Assembly (NCBI GenBank): GCA_029391995.1
Contig: CP113924.1
Span: 775,001 to 839,000 of the forward strand
DNA from: Streptococcaceae bacterium ESL0729
Lineage (GTDB): Bacteria; Bacillota; Bacilli; Lactobacillales; Streptococcaceae
Direction: 5' to 3'
DNA length: 64,000 nt
The notes under the pieces are model-generated. The model made no database searches, was not told the origin of the DNA, and saw only the letters and a program-made list of their open reading frames with translations. Shown here piece by piece: positions 56,576 through 64,000 of the stretch (positions within the stretch are counted from its first letter, which is position 1; each line of letters opens with the position of its first letter). Position numbers and translations under genes: made by a program.

Positions 56576-57694
56576 TTAATACATATCATAGGTCCGAAAG
56601 ATACGGTCACTTAGAAGGCAAACCACTTCATAGTTGATGGTTCCTCTTTTGTCAGCAATATCATCGACTGTTATTTCTTGGCCAGAATCTTTACCAATCA
56701 GGGTAACCTTAGTACCCAGGGGATATTCTTGATCAAGTTTAATGGTTGTTTGATCCATGGACACACGTCCGATAATTGGCATTCTTTTGCCGTCAACGAG
56801 AACATCAAAGCCCTGCATGTCACGCGTCCATCCGTCTGCGTAACCAATGGGTAAGGTTCCTACAAAGATATCCTCATCAGAAATATAGCTTGCCCCGTAG
56901 CCAACACTTTGACCGGCCGGCAAGTGTTTAACGTGAGTGAGCTCACTTTCAAGGCTTAGGGCAGGCTTCAGGTCAAAGGGCAGATTGAGGGCCCTTCCAG
57001 ATGGATTTAAGCCGTACATGGCATCACCAAATCTTACAATATCCCTAACTGTGTCCTCATGCCAGATACTTGCTGCCGAATTACTTGAGTGAATAAAATT
57101 TGGCCTCGCCTTTAGACCAGCAAGGATTTCATCAAATTTGGCCTCCTGCTGGTCAAATTTTTCATGAGATGCCTCATCAGCTGTTGCAAAATGGGTGAAA
57201 ATACCTTCAAAAATAATTTGATGGTCATTCATAATGTCAATCACCTCATTGATCTCGTCAAGGTCTCTAATGCCAATCCTTCCCATGCCACTATCAACTT
57301 TTAAATGAACCTTAAGGGCTGATAAATCTCCCCTACCGTTGTACTCATCTATAAGATGGTGGAGCCAATCAAGGCTTGGTATTGTTAGGGAAATATTATG
57401 TTCCAGGGCCAGGTTGACATCACCTGGATTTATCCCACTTAGGACCAAAATATCTTTTGAAATACCACTTTCTCTTAATTCAAGGGCTTCATCAAGGTTT
57501 GAAACGGCAAATCCTGCCACCAAACTTTCTACAGCTTGAGCCACCTGAACGGCCCCGTGGCCATAAGAATTAGCTTTGACAACGGCATAAATCATGGTTC
57601 CATCAGGCAAATGATTTTTTATCTGGTGGATGTTTTCCCTAATATTTTCTAAATTGACGATAATCCTTGTCGGACGATGCACACTAGTTTTCAT
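56576..57694 (-). CDS. alr: Alanine racemase
   Basis: 372 residues. The PLP lysine lies in AVVKANSYGHG (about Lys39). Other landmarks are SGMGRIGI, the catalytic Tyr in GYGASY and the MDQTTIKL segment. It makes D-alanine for peptidoglycan and teichoic acids. It starts one base after acpS ends, as in streptococci. Confidence 0.97.
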   Translation of the reverse strand: MKTSVHRPTRIIVNLENIRENIHQIKNHLPDGTMIYAVVKANSYGHGAVQVAQAVESLVAGFAVSNLDEALELRESGISKDILVLSGINPGDVNLALEHNISLTIPSLDWLHHLIDEYNGRGDLSALKVHLKVDSGMGRIGIRDLDEINEVIDIMNDHQIIFEGIFTHFATADEASHEKFDQQEAKFDEILAGLKARPNFIHSSNSAASIWHEDTVRDIVRFGDAMYGLNPSGRALNLPFDLKPALSLESELTHVKHLPAGQSVGYGASYISDEDIFVGTLPIGYADGWTRDMQGFDVLVDGKRMPIIGRVSMDQTTIKLDQEYPLGTKVTLIGKDSGQEITVDDIADKRGTINYEVVCLLSDRIFRTYDMY

Positions 57695-57695
57695 T

Positions 57696-58055
57696 TCAAC
57701 CCTCTTCTAAAATAACAAATGCAATAGCTTCAAGATTTGAGTGACTGATACTTACAAGGACTTTTCCACAATCATTGAAGGGAGACTTACTAAAGTAAGG
57801 AGCTCCCTGATTGTTGTTTAAGACTTCTAAATCTTGAAAACTTACCTGTCCAATCCCAGTCCCCCAGGCCTTTGAAAAGGCTTCTTTGGCCGACCAACGG
57901 CCAGCCAGATACTCAATTTGCCTTTGGCCAGAATATCCATTATACACTACAAGCTCTCTTTCAGTAAGTACCCTCTTTGCAAAATTTGAATTTTTTTCTT
58001 GAGCTTTTTTGATACGGCTAAGTTCGATATTATCAATACCTATGTTTTTAATCAT
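57696..58055 (-). CDS. acpS: Holo-[acyl carrier protein] synthase
   Basis: 119 residues. Motifs are GIDNIELSRIKK (magnesium-binding Asp) and RWSAKEAFSKAWGTG. It attaches 4'-phosphopantetheine to ACP. It overlaps rluB by 4 bases and is followed by alr. Confidence 0.96.
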   Translation of the reverse strand: MIKNIGIDNIELSRIKKAQEKNSNFAKRVLTERELVVYNGYSGQRQIEYLAGRWSAKEAFSKAWGTGIGQVSFQDLEVLNNNQGAPYFSKSPFNDCGKVLVSISHSNLEAIAFVILEEG

Positions 58056-58768
58056 TTTTTAGCTGCATTAACAAGTTGACTAACTTCTTTTCTACTTAAC
58101 TTACGGTACTCACCAGGTGCCACACCTGAAAGGTCAAGGGGTCCATATTGAACCCGACTAAGTTTTTGGACTGGAAGGCCTACTGCATCAAGCATTTTTT
58201 TAACCTGGTGGTTGCGACCTTCATGGATGGAAAGACTTAGCACGCTGGTCTTTTTAATACCATCAGTCTTAAGAATGGTGTAGCTAGCTGGTTTGGTCTT
58301 ACGACCATCAATTCTAACCCCTTGAGTTAGGGGGCGAAGATTTTCCTTGTTGGCTTGCCCCTTAACTTTTGCCACATAGATTTTTTCAACCTCATGCTTG
58401 GGGTGGGTCATAAGATTTGCGAACTCACCGTCATTGGTCATAAGAATTAGACCACTTGTATCCCAGTCAAGACGGCCAACTGGATAGATTCGCTCCTTTA
58501 CACCACCAAAGAAGTCCATAACAGTCTTTCTCCCCTTTTCGTCACTAACGCTTGATATAACACCGCGCGGTTTGTTTAGCAAAAAGTAAACTGGCTCTTC
58601 ATTGTAGACTGAAACACCCTCAACCTCAACCCGGTCTCCTGATTTAACCTGATAAGAAAGGTCGGTCATCATCTTACCATTGATTGAGACAAGACCTGAC
58701 TTGATTAGCTCTTCTGCCTTACGGCGGCTGGCAATTCCTGCGTGAGCTAAGTATTTATTGATTCTCAT
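58052..58768 (-). CDS. rluB: 23S rRNA pseudouridine synthase RluB
   Basis: 238 residues. An S4 domain (MRINKYLAHAGIASRRKAEELI) precedes the RsuA/RluB catalytic domain, with the nucleophile Asp in GRLDWDTSGL. EGRNHQVKKML is the second conserved motif. It is last but two in the scpA-scpB-rluB series, a context typical for RluB in Firmicutes. Confidence 0.95.
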   Translation of the reverse strand: MRINKYLAHAGIASRRKAEELIKSGLVSINGKMMTDLSYQVKSGDRVEVEGVSVYNEEPVYFLLNKPRGVISSVSDEKGRKTVMDFFGGVKERIYPVGRLDWDTSGLILMTNDGEFANLMTHPKHEVEKIYVAKVKGQANKENLRPLTQGVRIDGRKTKPASYTILKTDGIKKTSVLSLSIHEGRNHQVKKMLDAVGLPVQKLSRVQYGPLDLSGVAPGEYRKLSRKEVSQLVNAAKK

Positions 58769-58804
58769 TATTGATTCCTATTTTCTATTTTTTATCTATT
58801 AAAC

Positions 58805-59368
58805 TTAAATTTCTTCCTTGAAGAGGGAAATTTTTTCATCCTCTAGCATGCTCTCATCAACCTGGGGTAAATCTTCCAGGGAATTAATGCCTATGAAGTC
58901 GAGGAAAAAGTCAGTTGTTGCGTAAATATTTGGACTACCAATGACTTCCTTCTTTCCTACAACCTTAATTAAATCAAAGCTTAAGAGGGTTGTTATGGCT
59001 CCTTGGGAGTTAACTCCCCTGACATTATCAACCTCAATCCGAGTCAAAGGACCCTTGTAGGCGATGATTGATAAGACTTCCATTGAAGCCTTTGAAAGGG
59101 ACTGATTTATGGGCATTTTAGCATACTGTTTAAGGAAATCTCTAAAACTAGCCTTTGTTGTCAGACGAAATCTGCCTGCTGTCTCAATTATTGCAAGGCC
59201 ACTTTTGTCGTTAAGCTCATAATTTTCCCTAAGCTTATCAATCTGCTGGCTGACAGCCTGGTGGTCTACGGCCATAAGAGAAGCCAAGTCCCTTAGACTC
59301 AAACCCTCTTCACCAGCAACAAACAATAAGACCTCAAGTTCTGCTATTTTATTCCTCATATTTTCCAT
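58805..59368 (-). CDS. scpB: Segregation and condensation protein B
   Basis: 187 residues with two winged-helix domains; the ISIIAYKGPLTRIEVDNVRGV segment is the family signature. It forms the kite dimer of the SMC-ScpAB condensin that organises chromosomes. It starts one base after scpA ends. Confidence 0.95.
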   Translation of the reverse strand: MENMRNKIAELEVLLFVAGEEGLSLRDLASLMAVDHQAVSQQIDKLRENYELNDKSGLAIIETAGRFRLTTKASFRDFLKQYAKMPINQSLSKASMEVLSIIAYKGPLTRIEVDNVRGVNSQGAITTLLSFDLIKVVGKKEVIGSPNIYATTDFFLDFIGINSLEDLPQVDESMLEDEKISLFKEEI

Positions 59369-59369
59369 A

Positions 59370-60089
59370 TCATCTCACCGCTTCCTCTAAAATAATCGCT
59401 CCAAAGGTTTCTTCCTGGCTACAAATTATTAGTTGATTCTTAATAAGCTCAAGGGTAGCCAAGAAGATTGTTATCACCTCATCCTTACTGGTGGACTGAG
59501 TAAATAAATCAGTAAAGTTAAGTCTACCCTGCTTTTTAATAATTCGGCTTACCTCCTGGATTTTTTCCTCAATGGAGAAAGATTCCTTAAGGACAACATT
59601 ATTTTCATCCTTAAAATCAGCTCTTTTTTGCTCAATAATTTTACTAAAGGCCAGAAAAATATCAAGGCTTGTCTTATCGTGGACCAAAATGCCATCATCG
59701 CTTGGAATTTCAATTTTTTCCTTGGAATAAAAGGCAGCCCGCACCTCATGCAGGTCGCGAAGCTCCTCTGATAAAAGCTTAAACTTGCGGTACTCGTCAA
59801 TCTGGCTTAAAAGTTCCTGCTCCAAATCAAGACCACCCTCTTCGATTTCATCGGCTATGGTTGGTAGAAGCCGCCTTGATTTGATTAAAATCAGCTGGCT
59901 GGCCATAACCAAATACTCACTTGCAAGCTCAAGCTCCAGTATCTTCATGGAATTAACATAAGTTAAGTACTGCTCGATGACTGAGACCAAAGGGACTTCA
60001 TAGATATCCATTTTATATTGATTTACCAGATGAAGGAGGAGATCAAGAGGCCCTTCAAAGTCCTTAATTTTGATTTTAATATTATTCAT
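59370..60089 (-). CDS. scpA: Segregation and condensation protein A
   Basis: 239 residues, the kleisin of SMC-ScpAB. The N terminus has FEGPLDLLLHLVNQYKMDIYE, followed by SEYLVMASQLILIKSRRLLP; the C-terminal winged helix contains VITIFLATLELIK. It bridges the SMC heads. In many streptococci a XerD-like gene lies just upstream; here the CBS gene is adjacent (20-base gap). Confidence 0.96.
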   Translation of the reverse strand: MNNIKIKIKDFEGPLDLLLHLVNQYKMDIYEVPLVSVIEQYLTYVNSMKILELELASEYLVMASQLILIKSRRLLPTIADEIEEGGLDLEQELLSQIDEYRKFKLLSEELRDLHEVRAAFYSKEKIEIPSDDGILVHDKTSLDIFLAFSKIIEQKRADFKDENNVVLKESFSIEEKIQEVSRIIKKQGRLNFTDLFTQSTSKDEVITIFLATLELIKNQLIICSQEETFGAIILEEAVR

Positions 60090-60109
60090 TTCACTAGTAC
60101 ATTTCTAAC

Positions 60110-60625
60110 TTATTTTTTATGACAGCTAATCTGCTCACTTTCAGAAGTATCATGTTTGTCAAATTTTTCTTCAATCTTATAGTACTTGGTAAAGTCATGG
60201 ACAAAGGCACTAAAGGCCTTTAAAATCTCCTGTCTAGGGATTATGCCAATAAAATCCTTTCCGTCTAAAACTGGTAAAAAAGATTGCCTGGTCAACTTAC
60301 GTAATACATCTTCAAAGCTATAGTTGATCTGGACTGTTTCTATGTCCTTATTTACAATTTGTCCTATTTGAGTTTGATCACTTTCGTTTTCCTGATCTTG
60401 AAGACCTGTATGGTTTTCAAAGTCAACAATTTCAGTCAGACCAAGAATCCCCACATATTCCCAATCCTTATTGATGACGGGAACATTGGCATACTTATAC
60501 TGGCTTAGTAAAAGCTTGGCATGGGTTATATGATGCTCGTCCAAAAGGACTGCAACATCTGCTGCTGGCTTTAAAAAAGTTGCTGATTGAGCCAGGAGAA
60601 AATTTTCAATTTTCTTATCGATCAT
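60110..60625 (-). CDS. CBS-pair protein, CbpB/DarB-like
   Basis: 171 residues with two CBS motifs (about 20-75 and 90-145). Relatives in Bacillus (DarB/YkuL) and Listeria (CbpB) bind c-di-AMP and modulate the (p)ppGpp synthetase Rel; whether this copy does so is inference. It overlaps the upstream phosphodiesterase gene by 11 bases. Confidence 0.8.
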   Translation of the reverse strand: MIDKKIENFLLAQSATFLKPAADVAVLLDEHHITHAKLLLSQYKYANVPVINKDWEYVGILGLTEIVDFENHTGLQDQENESDQTQIGQIVNKDIETVQINYSFEDVLRKLTRQSFLPVLDGKDFIGIIPRQEILKAFSAFVHDFTKYYKIEEKFDKHDTSESEQISCHKK

Positions 60626-61130
60626 AGGTCAAGTAAAACTCCAATCCTTTAATAGGTTTATGGTCGCGGGTAAGATACTGAATGTGGTAACCTTCCTTGG
60701 TTAATTCAAGCTTACAATACATTCTTTCAGCATACTCACCACGTGGTTGACTAATACTTCCTGGATTTAGGTAGAGGGTTTGTCCTTCAATTTGGGCTAC
60801 AGGCCTGTGGATATGGCCAAAAAAGACCATATCAGCCAGATTTTTTTCAGCCAGATTTTCTAAACCTTCTAGGCCAAAGTTAACCCCGTAAAGATGTCCG
60901 TGGGTAACAAGAATTTTTTTACCCTCATCCTCCAAGGCAATAAGTTCCTTGTAGCCTGAGTCAAGATCACAATTACCTCGAACAACCGTAATCCCATCCC
61001 AAACCTTGTCACCACTTGAAAGCTCAGAATCCCCGCAATGGATGATAGCTGAGGCCTCATTGAGGTATTTCTTTTTAATGTCTTCAACAATTTCCCGGTC
61101 ACCGTGGGAATCACTCATAATTATTATCAT
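60615..61130 (-). CDS. YfcE/MJ0936-like metallophosphodiesterase
   Basis: 171 residues from ATG 61130, overlapping the rdgB stop as ATGA; GGGAGG is 10 bases upstream. Metallophosphatase motifs are [24 protein letters not shown] and GHIHRP, a complete two-metal set. Relatives hydrolyse phosphodiesters, but the natural substrate is unknown. It lies in the conserved murI-rdgB-pde-cbs order. Confidence 0.92.
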   Translation of the reverse strand: MIIIMSDSHGDREIVEDIKKKYLNEASAIIHCGDSELSSGDKVWDGITVVRGNCDLDSGYKELIALEDEGKKILVTHGHLYGVNFGLEGLENLAEKNLADMVFFGHIHRPVAQIEGQTLYLNPGSISQPRGEYAERMYCKLELTKEGYHIQYLTRDHKPIKGLEFYLTYDR

Positions 61131-62137
61131 TTGGACCAGGCCTCCCATTCATCAAGAAGTTTAGCTAGAGCCTGGGCCCTGTGAGAAATTTTATTTTTTT
61201 CCTCCATCGGTAGTTGGGCTGCAGTCTTACCACTTTCACCAACCTCAAAGAGGGGATCGTAGCCAAAACCATTATCGCCCTTAGGAATGGTTGCAATATA
61301 GCCATCCCAGTCAGCTTCGACAACTAAAGATTCCTTGTTTGGTGCTGCAACTACCAAGGCTGTGTGGAAGTTTGCCTTGCGACGATCTGGTGTCAAGGCA
61401 GTACTTGCTAACTCATGGAGTAACTTGGCATTATTTGCAGCGTCCGTTGCATGTTCACCAGCAAAGCGTGCACTCCAAATTCCTGGAAGACCTCCAAGAA
61501 CATCTACCATCAGACCTGAATCATCTGCCAAAACCATTTTTCCAGTCAAATCAGAGATGGTTTCAGCCTTAAGTCTTGCATTTTCTTCAAAGCTTGACCC
61601 AGTCTCTTCAACCTCTGGCAGATCTGGAAAATCATTTAGATTTTTGACCGTATAACCAAGCTCTGCAAACATTTGACGAAATTCCTTGGTCTTACCCTCA
61701 TTGTGGGTTGCAATCAAGATTTCCCGGTCAGCACTGATTTCATATCTTTTTTCATCACTAGAGATGGTTGTAGGACGAGCTTTAATTACTTGCTCAAAGG
61801 CTGCCTGATCAAAGTCACCAATAGTTTCCACATGAATTAATTCATCATCTAGGTAGGCAGTAAATAGCCCCTTATCAAGCTCAAAACTATAATTATCACC
61901 ACTTACAAGTCTTAGCATCTCAAAGAAAATTTCAAAGCTTGCCATCTTATTGCCATCAACTGAAAAGATTTCAAAACCAAATTCATGGCCTGTTAGCTCA
62001 AGTACTCGCTCAAAGAAATGTTCTAGGCCCGCAACTTCTTTCGAAAAATCATCAACAAAACTTCTAACAGTAAATGATTTTCCATCTGTAATCCTTCCAA
62101 AAACGCTATTTTCAAGATCCTTAACTACCTTATTCAT
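61127..62137 (-). CDS. rdgB: Non-canonical purine NTP pyrophosphatase with N-terminal extension
   Basis: 336 residues, whereas RdgB/HAM1 enzymes are about 195-200. Residues from about 139 carry the whole enzyme: [27 protein letters not shown], GVxSARFAG-like IWSARFAG, and [15 protein letters not shown]. It hydrolyses ITP, XTP and dITP. The first 135 residues form an extra domain found in streptococcal homologues, with unknown function. It overlaps murI by 4 bases. Confidence 0.94.
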   Translation of the reverse strand: MNKVVKDLENSVFGRITDGKSFTVRSFVDDFSKEVAGLEHFFERVLELTGHEFGFEIFSVDGNKMASFEIFFEMLRLVSGDNYSFELDKGLFTAYLDDELIHVETIGDFDQAAFEQVIKARPTTISSDEKRYEISADREILIATHNEGKTKEFRQMFAELGYTVKNLNDFPDLPEVEETGSSFEENARLKAETISDLTGKMVLADDSGLMVDVLGGLPGIWSARFAGEHATDAANNAKLLHELASTALTPDRRKANFHTALVVAAPNKESLVVEADWDGYIATIPKGDNGFGYDPLFEVGESGKTAAQLPMEEKNKISHRAQALAKLLDEWEAWSK

Positions 62138-62925
62138 AGGTTTACATGCTCCACTTCTATATCTTTGTCCAGCCAGGTACCTGCTATATCCTTAAAGCTT
62201 TCAACACCTGCTGTTGTGTAAAATTTATGATTAATTTGCCGTCTACTTTGCCCGTTGATTAAGAAATAATCAAGCAACATGGAGATATCACTCACCGTCT
62301 CTGCCCCACTGTCAATCAACTTAACCTTAGGCCCCATAACATTTTGAATGATGGGCCTTAAAAGGGGATAGTGGGTGCAAGCTAGAACCAGGGTATCTAC
62401 CTTCCCAACTAAGGGTTGTAGGCTATCATAAACAACTTTTTTAGTTATAGGCGAATTTATCTCGTTACTTTCAACCAGGGGAACAAATTTGGGACAGGCT
62501 AAGCTGTAGACCTCTATTTGAGGGGCCTTGCCCTCGATAATTTTTTTATAAGATTCACTTTTAATGGTCATTTCTGTTCCAATGATCCCAATCTGACCCT
62601 TCTTACTGGTCTTAATAGCAGCCCTACTTCCTGGCAGAATGACTCCAAGAATGGGGATATCAATTTCTTGCCTAATTTCATCTAAAGCTAAGGCTGTTGC
62701 CGTGTTACAGGCAATAACAATCATCTTAACATCCTTGGCCCTTAAAAAATCAACCAGCTGCCAAGTGTAAGAAATAATTTGCTCAGCTGGTCTCGGCCCG
62801 TAAGGGGCCCGCCTTGAATCACCTATATAAATAATCTCTTCCTGGGGTAGTTGACGCATCAATTCCTTAACCACAGTCAAGCCACCAACCCCTGAATCTA
62901 AAAATCCTATTGGTCTATTATCCAT
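62134..62925 (-). CDS. murI: Glutamate racemase
   Basis: 263 residues. The two catalytic cysteines are in [12 protein letters not shown] and [22 protein letters not shown] and [11 protein letters not shown] are the N-terminal signatures. It provides D-glutamate for the peptidoglycan stem. First gene of the murI-rdgB-pde-cbs-scpA-scpB-rluB-acpS-alr series. Confidence 0.97.
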   Translation of the reverse strand: MDNRPIGFLDSGVGGLTVVKELMRQLPQEEIIYIGDSRRAPYGPRPAEQIISYTWQLVDFLRAKDVKMIVIACNTATALALDEIRQEIDIPILGVILPGSRAAIKTSKKGQIGIIGTEMTIKSESYKKIIEGKAPQIEVYSLACPKFVPLVESNEINSPITKKVVYDSLQPLVGKVDTLVLACTHYPLLRPIIQNVMGPKVKLIDSGAETVSDISMLLDYFLINGQSRRQINHKFYTTAGVESFKDIAGTWLDKDIEVEHVNL

Positions 62926-62949
62926 AACATCACCTGAATCCTCAAAAAA

Positions 62950-62987
62950 TAAATAAAGGGGTAGAGCATCGTGCTCTAGCCCTTATT
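62950..62987 (-). terminator. Terminator after yneF
   Basis: TAGAGCA and TGCTCTA (62962-62978) with extended flanking pairs AAATAAAGGG/CCCTTATTT. The stop of yneF is inside the outer stem. Confidence 0.75.
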
Positions 62988-63222
62988 TCTTTTTATTTGC
63001 CTCTTGTTTAGCAGAATTTTTAATCTGACGGAAAACTTGCTGAACTTGAGTTTCACTTGGTTTACGTCCCATAGAACTCATCATCATACGGACAGCATCT
63101 TCATTAAGGGGAGGATTATCCATCATCATTTTCTTAACTTGAGAACGACTTAGGAAAATTCCACCTGCAAAACCTGCAACTGCCGCAATAAGAATTAGCA
63201 AAATAGCAATTCCAATATTCAT
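62983..63222 (-). CDS. YneF family small membrane protein
   Basis: 79 residues: an N-terminal membrane helix (MNIGIAILLILIAAVAGFAGGIFLS) then a charged helical tail with MMMDNPPLNEDAVRMMMSSMGRKPS, the family signature. Function is not established. It has its own promoter and terminator. Confidence 0.92.
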   Translation of the reverse strand: MNIGIAILLILIAAVAGFAGGIFLSRSQVKKMMMDNPPLNEDAVRMMMSSMGRKPSETQVQQVFRQIKNSAKQEANKKK

Positions 63223-63256
63223 TTTCTTTTATCTCCTTATCCTAATTCACTTATAA

Positions 63257-63285
63257 AGTATATCAAAAATAAGACTGACATTCAA
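63257..63285 (-). promoter_or_regulatory. yneF promoter
   Basis: -35 TTGAAT (63280-63285), 17 bases, and TATACT (63257-63262) with TG one base upstream, on the minus strand. Confidence 0.75.
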
Positions 63286-63323
63286 TAAACATATCACTAA
63301 GCCACTTTTACCGCCCCAAGATT

Positions 63324-64000
63324 CTAGTCCTGGTCGAAATCAAAACCATATAAAGTCGCAAAATAATCCTCAGGCACCTCTGCCCTTCTTATCATTTGAC
63401 TGGTCCCATCTTCCTTAAGAAGAATCTCTGCACTCCTAAGTTTGGCATTGTACTGGTAACCCATAGAAAAACCATGAGCTCCCGTATCATGAATGACTAG
63501 AATATCTCCCACTTCAGTTGGAGCAAGCATTCTTTCAACAGCAAACTTGTCATTATTCTCACACAAAGAACCAACAACATCAACCTTCTCAGAAGCCACT
63601 TCATCTTCCTTACCACTGACACTTATATGGTGGTAAGCTCCGTAAAAAGCTGGACGCATGAGGTTAACGGCACTGGCATCGACTCCCACATAGTCCCTAT
63701 ATGTTTTTTTCTTATGAAGGACCTTGGTTATCAAATGACCATGAGGAGCTAGCATGAAGCGACCCAGTTCTGTAAAAATCTTAACTGTAGAAAGACCGAC
63801 TGGTGTTAGTACCTTTTCATAGGCTTTTCTCACCCCTTCACCAATTTTAAAGATATCATTTTCTTCCTGCTCAGGTAGATAGTTGACCCCAATTCCTCCT
63901 GACAGATTAATAAAATCAAGGTCGACACCAGTCTCCTCAACCACAAAAACTGCAAGCTCAAATAATTCCTCAGCAAGGGCTGGATAGTAGTCATTAGTTA
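63324..64000 (-). CDS. lysA: Diaminopimelate decarboxylase, C-terminal part
   Basis: About 225 residues up to the window edge; the frame stays open to base 64000. Family motifs are NLSGGIGVNYL (phosphate-binding Gly loop), FTELGRFM, CENNDKFA with the catalytic Cys and HDTGAHGFSMGYQYN. It converts meso-diaminopimelate to lysine and fits with dapB at 9.3 kb. The N-terminal half including the PLP lysine is outside the window. No clear terminator follows. Confidence 0.94.
   Translation of the reverse strand, partial: TNDYYPALAEELFELAVFVVEETGVDLDFINLSGGIGVNYLPEQEENDIFKIGEGVRKAYEKVLTPVGLSTVKIFTELGRFMLAPHGHLITKVLHKKKTYRDYVGVDASAVNLMRPAFYGAYHHISVSGKEDEVASEKVDVVGSLCENNDKFAVERMLAPTEVGDILVIHDTGAHGFSMGYQYNAKLRSAEILLKEDGTSQMIRRAEVPEDYFATLYGFDFDQD

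Overview
The window is a chromosomal segment of an AT-rich Gram-positive coccus, most likely Lactococcus or a close relative in the Streptococcaceae. This is inferred from gene order and protein character: thyA-folA-clpX-engB, murI-rdgB-phosphodiesterase-CBS-scpA-scpB-rluB and rsmH-ftsL-pbp2x-mraY clusters, a class Ib nrdHIEF operon, dipeptidase PepV, an RdgB with the long N-terminal extension seen in streptococci, a FemX/MurM-type ligase, and lysA plus dapB for diaminopimelate. No rRNA, tRNA, CRISPR array, insertion sequence or prophage gene was found. The sequence is almost entirely core chromosome; the one strongly strain-variable element is a giant surface protein gene.

Layout: nearly everything is on the minus strand, so operons read from high to low coordinates. 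From left to right: a cut membrane protein (1-352) and a secreted CHAP/SH3b/ChW cell-wall hydrolase; a long housekeeping run (about 1.8-11.4 kb) of YczE-like membrane protein, engB, clpX, folA, a small membrane protein, thyA, an ABC-F ATPase, cca, dapB, degV and a DUF1149 gene; trmD-rimM and khpA-rpsP (11.5-13.4 kb); divergent nagB and queA with a GntR-type operator between them; an 8-kb LPXTG surface protein gene (15.5-23.5 kb); pepV-uvrC; a TipA-like MerR regulator; a HAD phosphatase with a tiny downstream gene; a heterodimeric ABC exporter; parE-ktrB-ktrA-parC; plsY and nrdHIEF on the plus strand; the cell wall and division cluster femX-rsmH-ftsL-pbp2x-mraY; folD-xseA-xseB-ispA-tlyA-argR-recN; and murI-rdgB-pde-cbs-scpA-scpB-rluB-acpS-alr, preceded by yneF and a cut lysA.

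The genes form coherent pathways: dTMP and folate (thyA, folA, folD) and dNTP supply (nrdHIEF); peptidoglycan precursors (alr, murI, dapB, lysA, mraY, ispA) and their assembly and remodelling (pbp2x, ftsL, femX, CHAP hydrolase); chromosome segregation and topology (parCE, scpAB, recN, uvrC, xseAB); translation and RNA modification (trmD, rimM, rpsP, queA, rluB, rsmH, tlyA, cca).

The most unusual signals are mostly non-coding or structural: an exactly phased 951-bp (317-residue) higher-order repeat inside the LPXTG gene; a pair of NrdR boxes whose mutual pairing plus a T8 run also makes a terminator behind plsY; a near-perfect terminator between nrdI and nrdE; a predicted leaderless start for plsY; a structured leader ahead of parE; a GC-rich hairpin wedged between the Shine-Dalgarno and start codon of queA; and a potassium-uptake gene pair inserted between parE and parC. 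I saw no clear multi-gene defence or biosynthetic system.
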